This document shows, piece by piece, positions 1-11,618 of a DNA stretch of 64,000 nt. Within the stretch, counting starts at the first letter, position 1. Every line of letters starts with the position of its first letter. Under the pieces are notes generated by a model. That model worked only from the letters and a program-made list of their open reading frames with translations. It did not search any database and was not told the origin of the DNA. A program made the translations under genes and the position numbers. Origin of the DNA: Periplaneta americana (lineage: Eukaryota > Arthropoda > Insecta > Blattodea > Blattidae); contig NC_091132.1 of assembly GCF_040183065.1 (NCBI RefSeq), positions 161,098,602 to 161,162,601 on the forward strand, given 5' to 3'.

Positions 1-73
1 ACATGGGCATATCATCAACAAATCTAATGTACTTTATTCTCCTTCCTCCCGCAGTAAATCCTCCCATGTTCTG
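1..73 (-). mobile_element. LINE reverse-transcriptase fragment
   Basis: Read on the minus strand this is the stretch around the RT catalytic region (RFVDDM-like) of a non-LTR element. The same fragment lies downstream of gene B (19390-20076), and related pieces lie downstream of gene C (54022-54125) and in both inverted arms. It was therefore probably present before the ZNF units duplicated. The clade is not certain. Confidence 0.6.
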
Positions 74-84
74 AAACATTTCTT

Positions 85-340
85 TTTTTTTAGTAGGTTA
101 TTTTACGACGCTTTATCAACATCTTAGGTTACTTAGCGTCTGAATGAGATGAATGTGATAATGACGTTGAAATGAGTCCGGGGTCCAGAACCGAAAGTTA
201 CCCAGCATTTGCTCATATTGGGTTGAGGGAAAACCCCGGAAAAAACCTCAACTAGGTAACTTACCCCGACCGGGAATCGAAACCGCGCCACCTGGTTTCG
301 TGGCCAGACGCGCTGACCATTACTCCACAGATGTGGACGA
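85..340 (-). mobile_element. tRNA-derived SINE (family 1) with target-site duplication
   Basis: On the minus strand it has a tRNA-like head with A box and B box (GGTTTCGATTCCC), a body, and a tail ending in the motif AAGCGTCGTAAAATAACC. It is flanked by direct repeats AAACATTTCTT at 74-84 and 341-351. The matching place in copy B (about 20064-20090) has a single uninterrupted site, so this insertion is later than, or unique after, the A/B duplication. Confidence 0.85.
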
Positions 341-849
341 AAACATTTCTTCACATACAGGTTAACCCACTACAAAATCTAACACACAGAATTCTTTAAG
401 AATTGAATTCAGTTGGTAATCTGGTCAGACACACGTAGCATAATTCTAAAAGTGAGTCTATTGAATTTCTGAGTTAGTTAGACACAATGGATGTAGAAGA
501 AACATTCTTGCTACAAAATATACGAGAAAATAGATTTACGATGGCAAGAGAGTGAATTAACGTTCAAGTTTCCTGCAAGTTTCTCGTTAATTACGAATGC
601 TCACTTTTCATTATATACATTTAAACTATATTTCAGTTCTCGTTTTAGTTGTCGTTACCGGTTTATTGTGAACGAAGCCCAACAGTTTAACTTAAAGGAC
701 GGAGAAAAACACATTCCATAAACACCGCATTGCCAAGTCATTTCGTCGGTATATTTGAAACCATATTTAAAATACTCTTCCTAAAGAAACACGTTTCAGA
801 GGTATCAGATTTCAAAGGCTTCAAACTTAAAGGTGTTCATTGCTTCTTA

Positions 850-1657
850 GGCTACCTGAGCGAAGAAACATTTACTACAAAAATCGTATTACAAAAGGTT
901 ATTACCAATAAATTTGAGCACATCATTAGCTAAACTACACCTACTACCGAAACAAAATTTACGTCACTCAAAATGGAGATACATTTGAAAGGTTTCCCGG
1001 CTGCGTGAAGGCGAACATGGTTTCTTAGTTTAGTCGAATGTGAGAAACATAACATTTGGAAGGTTTATCAACAGTGTGTAATCGTAACTGCATTTTCAAG
1101 TAAGAGTAGCGCGAGAAACACTTTCCAGAAATATCATATTTGAAAGACTTCTCTCCCATGTGAAGACGTTTATGAGTTTTTGGAATATTCGATTGCGAAG
1201 AACACTTATCAAACACATCATATGTCAAACGTTTCCAGCCTGTGAGCAAGCGCTCATGCACTTTCAAGGTATCGCAGCGCGAGAAGCACTTATCACAAAC
1301 ATCACATATGAAAGGTTTCTCGCCTCTGTGAGGTCGTAAATGCACTTTCAACTTACCCGAGCGTGAGAAACACTTACAACAAACATCACATTTCAAACAT
1401 TTCTGGCCTGTGTGCCGGAGATCATGATCTCTCAGGGTAGTCGAATTTGAGAAACACATACCACAAACATGACATTTGAAAGTTTTCTAGCCTGTGTGCC
1501 GGCGAACATGTCTCTTTATGATACCAAACATTAAGAAACCCCTACCACAAACATCACATTTGAAAGTTTTGTCGCTTGTGTGTAGTCGTAAAGGCACATT
1601 CAAGTGATAGGGGCGCGAGAAACATGTACCACAAACATCACATTTGAAAGACTTCTC
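850..1657 (-). pseudogene. Decayed zinc-finger tail downstream of gene A stop
   Basis: After the stop of gene A the same frame continues as recognisable C2H2 fingers with a second stop near 1488. There is an open stretch at 1025-1459 that encodes about five worn fingers, some missing zinc ligands (for example YDVFDKCSSQ and YDISGKCFSR). Weaker finger traces reach about position 850. Either the ancestral array was several fingers longer, or this is 3' UTR made from former coding fingers. Confidence 0.8.
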
Positions 1658-3047
1658 TCATATATGAAGACGTTCATGGTGTTTTAGAATATGGGATTGC
1701 GAAAAACACTTACCACACACATCGCACCTGAAAGGTTTTTCGCCTGTGTGGACGCGCACATGCACTTTCAAGTTACCGGAGCGCGAGAAACATTTACCAC
1801 AAACATCACATTTGAAAGGTTTCTCCCTAGTGTGTAGGAGTAGATGTCTCTTTAAGTCATTAGACAATGAGAAACCCTTTCCACAAACATCACATTTGAA
1901 AGCTTTATCGCCAATGTGTAGTCGCAAATGCACTTTTAGGTAACAGGAGCGCGAGAAACACTTACCACAAACATCACATTTGAAAGGTTTCTCGCCTGTG
2001 TGAAGTCGTAAATGCTCCTTTAAGTTACCGGACTGCGAGAAACACTTACAACAAACATCACATTTGAAAGGTTTCTCGCCTGTGTGTACTCGTAAATGCT
2101 CAATCAAGTAACCGGAACGCGAGAAACACTTACCACAAACATCACATTTGAAAGGTTTCTCGCCAAAGTGTTGCTGTAAATGGGTCTTCAAGCTACTAGA
2201 CTTTGTGAAACCCCTACCACAAACATCACATTTGAAAGATTTATTGCCTGTGTGTAGTCGTATATGCACTTTCAAGTTATATGAGTGCGAGAAACACTTA
2301 CCACAAACAACACATTTGAAAGGTCTCTCGCCAGAATGCAGGTGTTCATGCAGTTTTTTTGAAGTTAATTGCGAGAAACCCTTACCACAAATACCACATT
2401 TAAAAGGTTTCTCGCCAGAGTGCACACGTTTATGGGCTTTTAAATAAGAAGACTGCGACACACATTTACCACAAACATCACATTTAAAAGGTTTCTCGCC
2501 AGAGTGCACACGTTCATGGGTTTTTAGGTGACCTGTTTGTGAGTAACACTTACCACAAACATCACATTTGAACGGCTTCTCCCCTTTGTGCAGGCGTTCA
2601 TGTATTCTTAAATCAGCCGACTTATAAAAACATTTCCCACAAGCATTGCATTTGAAAAGTTGCTCGCCTCTATGACGGCACTCATGAATTTTTAGGCCAC
2701 TTGAAAATGCGAATGACTTACTACAAACACTGCATGTGAAAGGTTTCTCGCCTGTATGCAAGCGTTTATGACTTTTCAAGTTAGCCGGTCGCGTGAAACA
2801 CTTGCCACAAGCATCGCACTTGAAAGGTTTCCCGCCTACGACCGTCGATAAGTGCTCATTCAGTTCTTCCGCAGTCGTGAAACGATTTTTAGACGATTCT
2901 AATTCCAATTGCTTCTCACCGTCACCAGTCCGCACAGCTTTTGCAGTGGAATTTGAATTCATGGGAATCTCGCACAAAGTCTCGTTCTCTTCAAGAGAAA
3001 AACTGTCCAATTCTGATGATACTGTCCTCTCATTCGTAGCTGCAATC
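1658..3047 (-). CDS. ZNF gene A, terminal exon 4: 14 C2H2 zinc fingers
   Basis: This is the last exon of a 573-residue protein (exons 13429-13542, 11484-11618, 7817-7899 and this one; 1722 bases in all, an exact multiple of three). The exon starts after a TTACTTCAG acceptor and completes a split Arg codon, giving the sequence RIAATNERTVSSE. An acidic linker (MDSFSLEENETLCEIP-like, first residue Leu) and a degenerate finger come next. Fourteen tandem fingers of 28 residues with TGEKPFKC linkers fill about residues 188-572. Almost all have the form C-x2-CGKCF, with a third Cys before the aromatic residue. Helix cores include RPANLKS, QTGHLKT, QSGNLKE and LSNDLKR. No ATG lies near the start, so the exon needs its upstream exons. 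The expected role is nuclear, sequence-specific DNA binding; the target is unknown. It ends at TGA, beyond which relic fingers continue. Confidence 0.9.
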
Positions 3048-3825
3048 CTGAAGTAAATGTACTATCAGTCTTTGAAATAGTCGCAACAAATGTACATTCA
3101 ATTACTGAATATTAAAAAAAAAGCTATTACAAGGCAAAGGTGAATTACGATTAGAGATACAAGGTTGTAATTAATTTATGAGTAACACAGGAAGTATCAA
3201 AATATCTCATCAAAATATCTCAACTATTTGGACTTCACCTGTACAATAAATTTAATAAGGATTACACCACGTCAGTCAACTGTTGTCAGGTTTTCCTTTA
3301 ATAAACCTCTCTGTTCGAAGTCCCCTGTCTTTGATTGGGCTAAATTATGCGATTATTTCGAAATTAGGGATTGCAAATGACCAATAACTTTTTCTACCTC
3401 TTATTATTGTGATATATAAAATCTTTATAATTTTTAATTTAATCAATTTAAAATTAGGAAAATATGCAGTGAAACGTTACTGATTCCATTTCGTAACAAA
3501 CGTCGTAGTGAGAAAATTTGAAATGGCATTATCTCTAACTTTGTATTTGTTGTTTTGCGGAAGTTAAACTAGTAACAATGCTTTCAGAGCTCTGCAAGAA
3601 TGTAGTTTACAATTGTACAAAATTATAAGCATACTAAATAATTATTTTTCCGCTTTAATGATAAGTAAACTCCTATTCAACGACATAAGAGTCAATTGAG
3701 AGAAATATTTCAAATGTCTGTAGCAAATTTAAGACTTGAATACTCTTCTATTGAATGCATTATGACTGTCGAGTAGCTTTCACCACTACGCGGATGTTGT
3801 TATTTCAAGTTATTTATCAGAAATA

Positions 3826-4078
3826 AACGGTTGCGCGTCTGGCAGCGAAACAGGGTGGCCGGGGTTCGAATCCCAATTGGGGCAAGTTATTTGGTTGTGT
3901 TTTTTCCTGGGTTTTTCCATTAACGCAACATGAGCAAATGGTGGGTAACTATAAGTGCTGGACCATGGACTCATTTCACCAGCATTAGACTCATTTCACC
4001 AGCATTATCACCTTCATCTCAATCAGACGCTAAATAAGTGAGATGTTCATAAGCATCTTAAAATAACCTAGTAAGCAG
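3826..4078 (+). mobile_element. SINE family 1 copy in gene A intron 3
   Basis: It has a tRNA-like head with the B box GGTTCGAATCCC, then a body and a tail like the SINE at 85-340. Inside it, a 20-base stretch is repeated in tandem near 3969-4008. Copy B keeps only the head (about 22885-22930) before a junction to sequence that corresponds to 5031 here. Because gene C also has the sequence matching 4840-5030, the difference is best read as a deletion in copy B. Confidence 0.75.
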
Positions 4079-6430
4079 ATGGAAATACATATGATACACA
4101 TGGGATGCAAGTACACACAGGAGGGAAACAGGATGAGCCTGCAGAGAACAGGCAAGAACCAAGGAATGTGAACTGTCCAAGATGTTATGTTGGTTCTCTA
4201 CGGTACAGACCGAAGGGTAATGGCAGACCTCTTCATAAGCTGCAATATGACAGAGAAAATTTCAGCTCAAAACCTAGCCCTGACTGGATGGGAAAAAAAA
4301 AGATGACATACACAAACGTTCACAATAGCGAAAGGAAAAGAAGATTTTTCGTCTCTTTTCGGGGTCATGGTAATTTCAGTGACATTCTATAATACAAGAA
4401 AAAAATATGTTGTGCTGCTGTCATCACCAGCAACGTGGTATGTGTTGTTCAAAGCGAGACAACCTTTTGAAGCCATAAATAATACTCGATTGTAAAAGAG
4501 CGAAAGCAGGGTTGGATACTATAGACAAGATGGCTAGAGAGTACAATACTTGTGAGGCAGTATGTACGTCTGTTGTGCAAGTTAGAGCATGTTTGCATGG
4601 AAGCATTTGGTACACACACTCCATAGAATGAAGGCTGCATTAGCCAATGTATCAGCTGGAAATGGAAGGAAAAGTGGACACTGCCACATGCGCACAAGTT
4701 TGCCACACAGGAAACTGACCTGAAGCTCCTGATGGTATACGAGATTAAGACACATGGCTTCTATGCAGGGACTAACAGAAAGGCGGGAGATAGCAAAGAT
4801 TGGAGCACAGCAGGCGTTCAAACCTTACCGTCCTCTGATATCCATCTGCTACCTGCAATCTTGTGCTAGACGTGATAGGGAAATAGAAATTTCATGCAGT
4901 GCATCACTCGACCTCATGCTAAAGAGTAAAGAGCATTGAAGGCATCATCACAATATCCACAATTACTTCAATTTTTACTTCTTATTTTAAATACTAAAAT
5001 ACAAATTGTTTCGGAAATAATATCAATGTTCGGCAGTATGTATAGCTGTAACCAGGTTTTATCATCTACGAAACTTAACAAACTTCGATTGACAGACAAT
5101 AATTTATTTATGTTCAGTTTTATGGACTGCAACTGCTAAGGTAATATTCCATGATATAGAGAATGTTATATCCAAAAATAATCGTTAAATGTGAAGCGTC
5201 TGCAGCAGGTCCTTCAAGTGACAAAAAAGACTCTTGTGATATAAGAAAACGTGTTTCAACATTGGAGTAGCAACAAATAAACAATCAAGTAAAAGCTTAT
5301 GAAGTAACTAGCTTTCCTTGTGGTTCAGTTTGTACACTGACGTTCAAAAACATCTGATCTACGATTTTACGATAATGTAAGCGAATTTTTCTCTCAGAGG
5401 ATAAGTCAGAAGCAAAGATACGCAAAAAACAAACAAACTTAGAAGCAGTATCCCTCGGTCTCAAAAGGTTTCACCATTATTGGGGCGCTTATAAAGTGTC
5501 AGGGAAAATGATGAGTTATGTCAAGCATCAATTATTATCATAATTGACAATATCTGGGGTTTCATGCTAAACCTAGTGTAGTTTTGCAATCAGAGAGGGG
5601 GATGAAATATTGATTTCTATAATGCGGGTATTATTTGTCCAGTACGATTTACAACACCGACTATAACCTTCGCCATTTGTTCAAAGAAGTAATAACTACA
5701 GAAACCACACTTACACCAACAAATTATAGTACAGTATAGATTAGTAGGGTCGGGTATATATGTATTCACGTGCCAGTATATGATTCATTGTTCCAATGTA
5801 TCGTGACACAATATAATTCAAGTACAATACATTATATTTTTGCCTAGAAGAATATCCTATCTTATTTAACATGAAGTACTGTTAATTTGTAAACAAATAG
5901 TCATTAAATCCATATCAGAAATTTTCCAATTTTTAAATAATGTTGATGCCTTATTTCTTTGGATTTTGTAGAAGTTGTTATATAAATTCATTACACTGAA
6001 TTTACTGTTGATTACTATTGTGCATGACATATCTCAGGCATTAATAACATAAACATCCGTGCCTGAACACTGAGTAGTCATACAGTTACATGCAGTCTGT
6101 TACAGAGAATCACACGGCTATCCCGTAACTTCAAAATCATAAGTTGCTGTGCTGATTTCGTGACAGCACTGCTCTAAACTCACTATGTGTGAGAAATATT
6201 GGAGAGTAAGAGAGTTAATGGCTTTAGAGCTAAGAACTATGCATCAGTTAATAACAACACCAACACGTCTACCCACTAGAAGAGGAAAGAGTGGCCAAGC
6301 AGAAAGAAATCATAAATTGGTGAAACAACGTTGTTCAAGTACAGTTATATGTATTATTGTAGTACGGTGTATATCTGGTGTTATGGAAGTGCAAGAATAA
6401 TGACCTTAAATACAGCACAATACATGAACA
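4079..6430. other. Gene A intron 3, no gene recognised
   Basis: This is intronic sequence. Its parts near 4840-5830 recur in copy B (22930-23700) and, inverted, in the C block (50400-51420). An open frame of 95 codons at 4105-4392 resembles nothing I know and is absent from copy B. I see no other feature. Confidence 0.6.
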
Positions 6431-6436
6431 AATGAA

Positions 6437-7372
6437 CAGAATGAATGAATGAATAAATGAATGAATGAATGAATAAATAAATAAGTAAGTAAATAAATAA
6501 CTAAATAGTTAAGTAAGTAAATAAATAAATAAATAAATATTTAAATAGAGTAGTAATGAATAAGTAAATAAATAAGTAAATATTTAAATATATTATAACA
6601 AAATAAGTGAGTAAATAAGTAAATAAGTTAGTAAATAAAGAAGTAATTAATAAGTGAGTAAATAAATATATGACTAAATAAATAAATAAATAGATAAATA
6701 TATAAATAAGCAAATAAGTAAATAAATAAATAATAAAGAAATAAGTAAAAAAATACAAAAATAAATAAATAAGTAAATAAATAAAAAATAAAAAAATAAA
6801 TGAGTAAATAAGTAAGTAAATAAAGAAGTAATTAATAGGTAAATAAATAAATAAATACATTATAACGAAATAAGTAAATAAGTGAGTAAATAAGTAAGTA
6901 AATAAGTTAGTAAATAAAGTAATTACTAAGTAAGTAAATAAATAAATAGGTAGATAAATAAATAAAATAAACAAATAAGTAAATATGTAATTGAGTAAGT
7001 AAGTAATAAATAAGTAAAAAAAATGAGTAAATAATTAAGTAAAATAAATAAGTAAATGAATAAATAATTGAATAAAAAAATTAAATAAATAAATAAGTAA
7101 ATAAATAAGTAAATATTTAAGTAAATAAACAAGTAATTAACAAGTACATAATTAAATAGATAAGTAAATAAATCAGTAAATAAGTAGATAAGTGGGTAAA
7201 TAAGTAAATAAATAAGTAAATAAAGAAGTAGTTAATAAGTAAGTAAATAAATAAATAAATCAGTAAATAAGTAAGTAGATAACTGAGTAATTAAATAAGT
7301 AAATTAGTACGTAAATAAATATATAAATAAATAAATCAATGAGTAAATGGATAAATAAATAGATAATTAAAT
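6437..7372. repeat. AAAT/AAGT microsatellite, about 0.94 kb
   Basis: A long imperfect tetranucleotide tract made of AAAT with interspersed AAGT and AATG units, inside intron 3 of gene A. The inverted equivalent in the C block is the TTTA tract at 46765-47215. Copy B keeps only about 60 bases of the right edge (23872-23930). The long Leu/Ile/Tyr/Phe reading frames on its minus strand are artefacts of the repeat. Confidence 0.95.
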
Positions 7373-7816
7373 AAATCAGGCAAATTAATGTTACTCAGTT
7401 ACTTTATGACTGTGATTAATGCTTTGCGAAAGAATGCTTGGAATGGACTAAAATAGTACCGTAGTACATAGTTTTCTAGGCAAATATAAAAAACTTCAAT
7501 TATAAACAAACTGTAGATATTAAGTTGGAGGGCTTCAATACCCTGGGCTGGACTATGAGTTTAAAGGTGCACTACTTGCATGTCCATCTATATTACTTTC
7601 CTGAAAATCTACGCATTTTTACTGAAGAACATGAAGAAAGGTTTTAACAGTACATTATGGCAACCAAATACAAGGGAAGTGCAGTGTGAATGTGATGACT
7701 GATTATTGCTGGATGATTCAGAGAGACAGTTCTTCTGAAACTGCTTCTGGTCAGTCAAGCTAACAGACACTTCAAACACAATGAACTCTACGTGAAGACT
7801 CCCACACCACACTCAC

Positions 7817-7899
7817 CTTTCCGTCAAAACTTCGTTGTCCTCTGCTGTTACTTCCACTCTTGGGTACTCATTCACTGCGTCCGAGTCACTCTGCTCTTC
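7817..7899 (-). CDS. ZNF gene A, exon 3 (acidic linker)
   Basis: An 83-base exon encoding EEQSDSDAVNEYPRVEVTAE and then DNEVLTE, plus two bases of the Arg codon finished by exon 4. The acceptor is TTTCTAG before 7899 and the donor GTGAGT follows 7817, giving phase 0 in and phase 2 out. Gene B exon 3 has the same length and differs by one residue here (T for S at position 4). Orphan exon D3 (42154-42236) has the same length and phases. The acidic segment joins the N-terminal modules to the fingers. Confidence 0.88.
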
Positions 7900-8477
7900 C
7901 TAGAAATACACAGCAAATAAAACAAAAAGATAGCACAATTTACATTAAGAGAAGCACATCGAATTTAGATGCCACAGAACTGCATTGAAATTGTATTACG
8001 CCTAGTAGAATTTTAGAAAATAGAGGACAATTCTTGGGGCAGACTTTTCGTGAGGCAATTCTTTCCCTTGTCGATCTGCGTTTTTGAAAATTTTTCAACA
8101 TGTGGCAAAGAAAAATTGTAATTTAAAATCCTGTAGCGTAATCATATAATCTAAAGCTGTTTTCTACAAGCAGGAGGGGAATTTTGACGGTTTTAGATGG
8201 GGACGAGAAGTATAAAATGCAAATAAATTACATAAATGTATATGCATTAATTTATAAAATATAAAATATTTTAAATTTTATGAGTCAACATATCGAGGAA
8301 TGATAATAAGCTGAATAGTGGAAAGGCACATGGTGCAAAAGATGTTGAGAACAGAAACAAAATGCATAATATTCACAAATTAAACTAACACAACTTTTTT
8401 ATTTTAACTTTTTTTTTAGGTTTATGATAGAAATGCAAAATTTAATGAGAGAAAATTATTCCAATGCAATATCTGTG

Positions 8478-9249
8478 TCAAACAAATTTATTTCCACTCA
8501 ACAATAGGATTTATTCTACCAACAATACTTCCTTTCTACAATTCGCCTTGAACGCTCTCGTCAACAATTGGATTTTCACTCAACACAGTATTCGTTATAG
8601 CACTCCACCGACGACAATGACAATTTACTTGGACTATTACAAACAACAATGAACTGTTAATCTTAACTAATATTTACAAAGCACTATTTACAAATCAGAA
8701 CTATCAGTTTTCAGTTCTTCTAGCTCAGTCACTCGAGTTCACCGTATCTCGAACCACAGACCTTCAGAGACAGTTCACTCTACTCGAACTCAGGTCCCTC
8801 CAACTGCGGTCCACTGCACTCGAACTCAGGTCCCTCCAACTGCGGTCCACTGCACTCGAACTCAGGCCTTCGGATGCTGAAACAGTTGCGGACGCACACT
8901 CGAGCCGAACTCCGGTACACAAGGCTGGCTTGCTTGCTCTGTTCACTGGCTTACTGACTGAACTAATCATGAATGACTGGAACTCTCGTTCCTTCGCGCC
9001 CGTAATTTATAACCACAGCGACGTAGCCTCGAAAGTTCCACGCGTCTCTAGAGATGGCACTCCAGAAAAATCCAGAGCCCTCTCCTCTCTACCAGCACCA
9101 GATGCGCGCGCACTCTCTCTCCACTCTCTCGCTGCGTAGGCCCTTTCCCCTTTCCCCACCGCGCGCCGTCCCTAGTGCTCCGTGAAGCCCGCGCAATCTG
9201 CTTTCTTGCGGGACGCTGGTCGTGAGTTCTAATCTCACGTCGCTGTCAC
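8478..9249 (-). mobile_element. Solo LTR-like fossil in gene A intron 2 (LTR retrotransposon family not certain)
   Basis: This segment of about 0.77 kb is absent from the matching place of copy B. On the minus strand it begins TGTGACAGCG, has a GC-rich first half with a TATAAATT motif, and ends AT-rich with AATAAA-type signals, which suits a lone LTR. It contains a 36-base tandem repeat near 8776-8866. No internal region is present. The edges are approximate. Its absence from copy B suggests an insertion after the A/B duplication, or a loss in B. Confidence 0.45.
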
Positions 9250-9689
9250 AGTATTATGAATGTTATCCTAACTTCATATTTAGAAGATACGAAAAGATAC
9301 TATATTATTACATGTTTTGATAAGATATCTAATCTAGGAAACATTTCTGTTTATAAAAACAAGTGAAATACGGTAGATTTTATGGTTGGTATTTCAATAA
9401 TCTGGCTAACCTAGATGCGCATCTGTCATTCTCTTTTCTGTTGCTTGCACACCCTCACTTTGTTCACTGAATGTTGACTTGTGCCATGTTTGAGATTCTG
9501 TCGCACACCAATGGATCACTTGAGTATGCACAGCCAAGCTGGTGGAAAATGGCTGTTATAGAGAACTATTTAGATACTTATAATAGAATATATTCTCTAT
9601 GAACGAATAAGTCAATAATTTCTAGTCACGAATTTGGTGGACTTTGTAACTTGTTTACAACAATTTAACAACTGCAATGGTCATCCAGC

Positions 9690-9860
9690 GTTTCAGTGAA
9701 GTGAAGGTAATAATGACAGCGAAATGTGTCTACGGTTCAGTGCCGAAAGTTGACCAGCATTTTCTCTCAATGGGTTAAGGGGTAATACCTGAAAAAACTT
9801 CAAACAAGTAACTTGTCCCAACCTGTATCTGGACACCGATTTGCTAGGCTCACGGTCAGA
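9690..9860 (-). mobile_element. Old SINE family 1 copy shared by units A and B
   Basis: A diverged minus-strand copy of the SINE at 85-340 in intron 2. The matching copy is at about 25420-25590 in unit B, so it is older than the duplication. Short open frames over it (9813-10037, 25537-25917) follow the SINE and are not genes. Confidence 0.65.
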
Positions 9861-10189
9861 CATGTTAATTGCAACTCCACACTTTTGAACGAAATTGGTA
9901 CAATCCGCATTTTTCTGACAATGTCTAATACCAAGTCATTGTACGACTTCGAATTTTTACATTACCATGTATATAATGATTCGATTGAGTTCGCTTTCTA
10001 TAGTACTACTATGCTCATTAGATTTTCTTCCATTTAGTCCATAAACTCTCCCAGGCAAAATCATTAAGTATACAATTATACTAAAGCTCAAGTACACAAA
10101 GATTCCTTTGCTACGACAATATTGATTATTATATCGTAGAGAAAAAATTGGATAGAAAATTCGTTGAACAATTTTGTGAACTTCATACC

Positions 10190-11075
10190 TTTCCCGAGAA
10201 TTTTAAGCAAGTTGTAGCCTAGTCATAAGAAGCAAAGGAAATTCAAATTCAATGTTTATTTCTAATGATTTTAAAATTGGCAAAATGAAGTTTCAAAATT
10301 TACGTTTCTCTGTCTGTACTAAAATTAACTGCAGTTCACTGACAGATTAAGGGTAAATAAAATATTCAACAGTTTCATGGATGCTGTATCTGCAGGTATA
10401 TATCACAACATTTCGCTAAATTCAGAACCTATTCTGCATTCCACTCAAAATCAACTATATAATTTATCGTAAACTTACAAAATATCTTCTCTCTATGCGT
10501 AAGATAATATTCTACAAGAGATAAATTGCAACTACGTAAATACTTCATTGAATCTTACTGACGAAGAGAAGAAAAAACCATTCCCTTGAACTTCAAAGCT
10601 ACTTTCAATATAATTTCATCATTTTTCATATACGCATTCAGTACTCGGGTTTTCCTTTCCTATGAAAATAATGCTTATATCTTAGACAACAAAAATGCTT
10701 AGAAAATTCGTCGCCTTTCCCGAGTTTAGTATCTAGTTGGAACCCACCCACAATCAGTTCAAGTAAATTCAAAACCTCTATTTCTATTTCTAATAATTTC
10801 AAGATTTGTCAACTGAAATTTTTAACTTTACGTTTCTATACATATATTTAAGTTGAATGAACTTCATTGACAGAACTAAAATAAGTAAAAAATAATACTT
10901 TGATGTATGCTGTACCTATCCCTATGTAGCAGATCATTTGGAAAATTTAAAGCACCTTCTGGAATTCACCCAAATATGCCCAGCAATGTACTGTAAAGTT
11001 ACAAAATATGTTTTCTATACTGGCAGCATAATTTGCTACAAAAGAAATATCCCAGAGACGTAAATACCTAAAAGA
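10190..11075. repeat. Local tandem duplication in gene A intron 2
   Basis: Sequence at 10190-10550 recurs, diverged, at 10720-11075. Shared order: TTTCCCGAG motif, TTTACGTTTCT, a GTATGCTGTA-like stretch, an AAAATAT.TTCTCT.TG stretch and ACGTAAATAC. Copy B has a single version (about 25940-26295). It is a duplication of roughly 0.53 kb in A or a loss in B. Confidence 0.6.
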
Positions 11076-11483
11076 AAAATGAAAACAGTTGATAATATAT
11101 CTGCATACATCTACAGCAAAATCAATCATCATTTTAAAACGGTAAAACGTACCGAGAATTTTAGACAAAGACATAGAGAAAGCAAAAACAAATTAAATCA
11201 AGTACAATACAGTATCAAAGTAATAGACTGTGGGAATTTGTAGATATGGCAACCATTACGACTGAGTATAACAAGCAATATCGTTCTCGAATTTAAAACA
11301 AAAACGAGACAACAATGCAACAAGACATAAATAATAACAAACAGAAACGAGATTGTTCTGCCACGGTCACTCACTAAAAGGCGCTGCAAGTATTGTTGTA
11401 AAGAGGAAGTGTCCATTACAAACAAAACACAAGAAAAACACTGGAAAAAAGAACACACAGTGCATTCTTTGCGGTGCACTCAC

Positions 11484-11618
11484 CTCAGGTTCAAGTTTCA
11501 CCACAGGAAAGGAAATTGCCACTGGATCTTCAACTTTTATCTCAGAAATGAGACCATGACTCTGGTTCACATATTCCTCCTTTGAACCAGTCACTTGCTG
11601 ATCCAAGGCAGTCCATTC
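11484..11618 (-). CDS. ZNF gene A, exon 2 (N-terminal module)
   Basis: A 135-base exon, phase 0 on both sides, with acceptor TACTGCAG and donor GTGAGT. It encodes 45 residues beginning EWTALDQQVTGSKEEY and ending SFPVVKLEPE. It carries two SUMO-consensus motifs, IKVE (residues 65-68 of the protein) and VKLE (78-81), around a DP-x-x-ISFP core. Exon 1 is a diverged copy of the same module, and the flanking intron sequence is duplicated with it. The function is unknown; a repression or SUMO-attachment role is my inference. Confidence 0.85.

Noticed and set aside
133-354. 73-codon minus frame at the window start
   Set aside because: It lies almost wholly in a SINE and is a translation of its tRNA head and body.
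1746-3056. Plus-strand frames across the finger exon of gene A
   Set aside because: They are antisense shadows of the repeated finger codons. The same happens at 21043-22119 and, on the minus strand, at 52131-53336.
6501-7132. Long minus-strand frames rich in Leu, Ile, Tyr and Phe that look like membrane proteins
   Set aside because: They are translations of the AAAT microsatellite, with no start context, splice signal or conserved counterpart.
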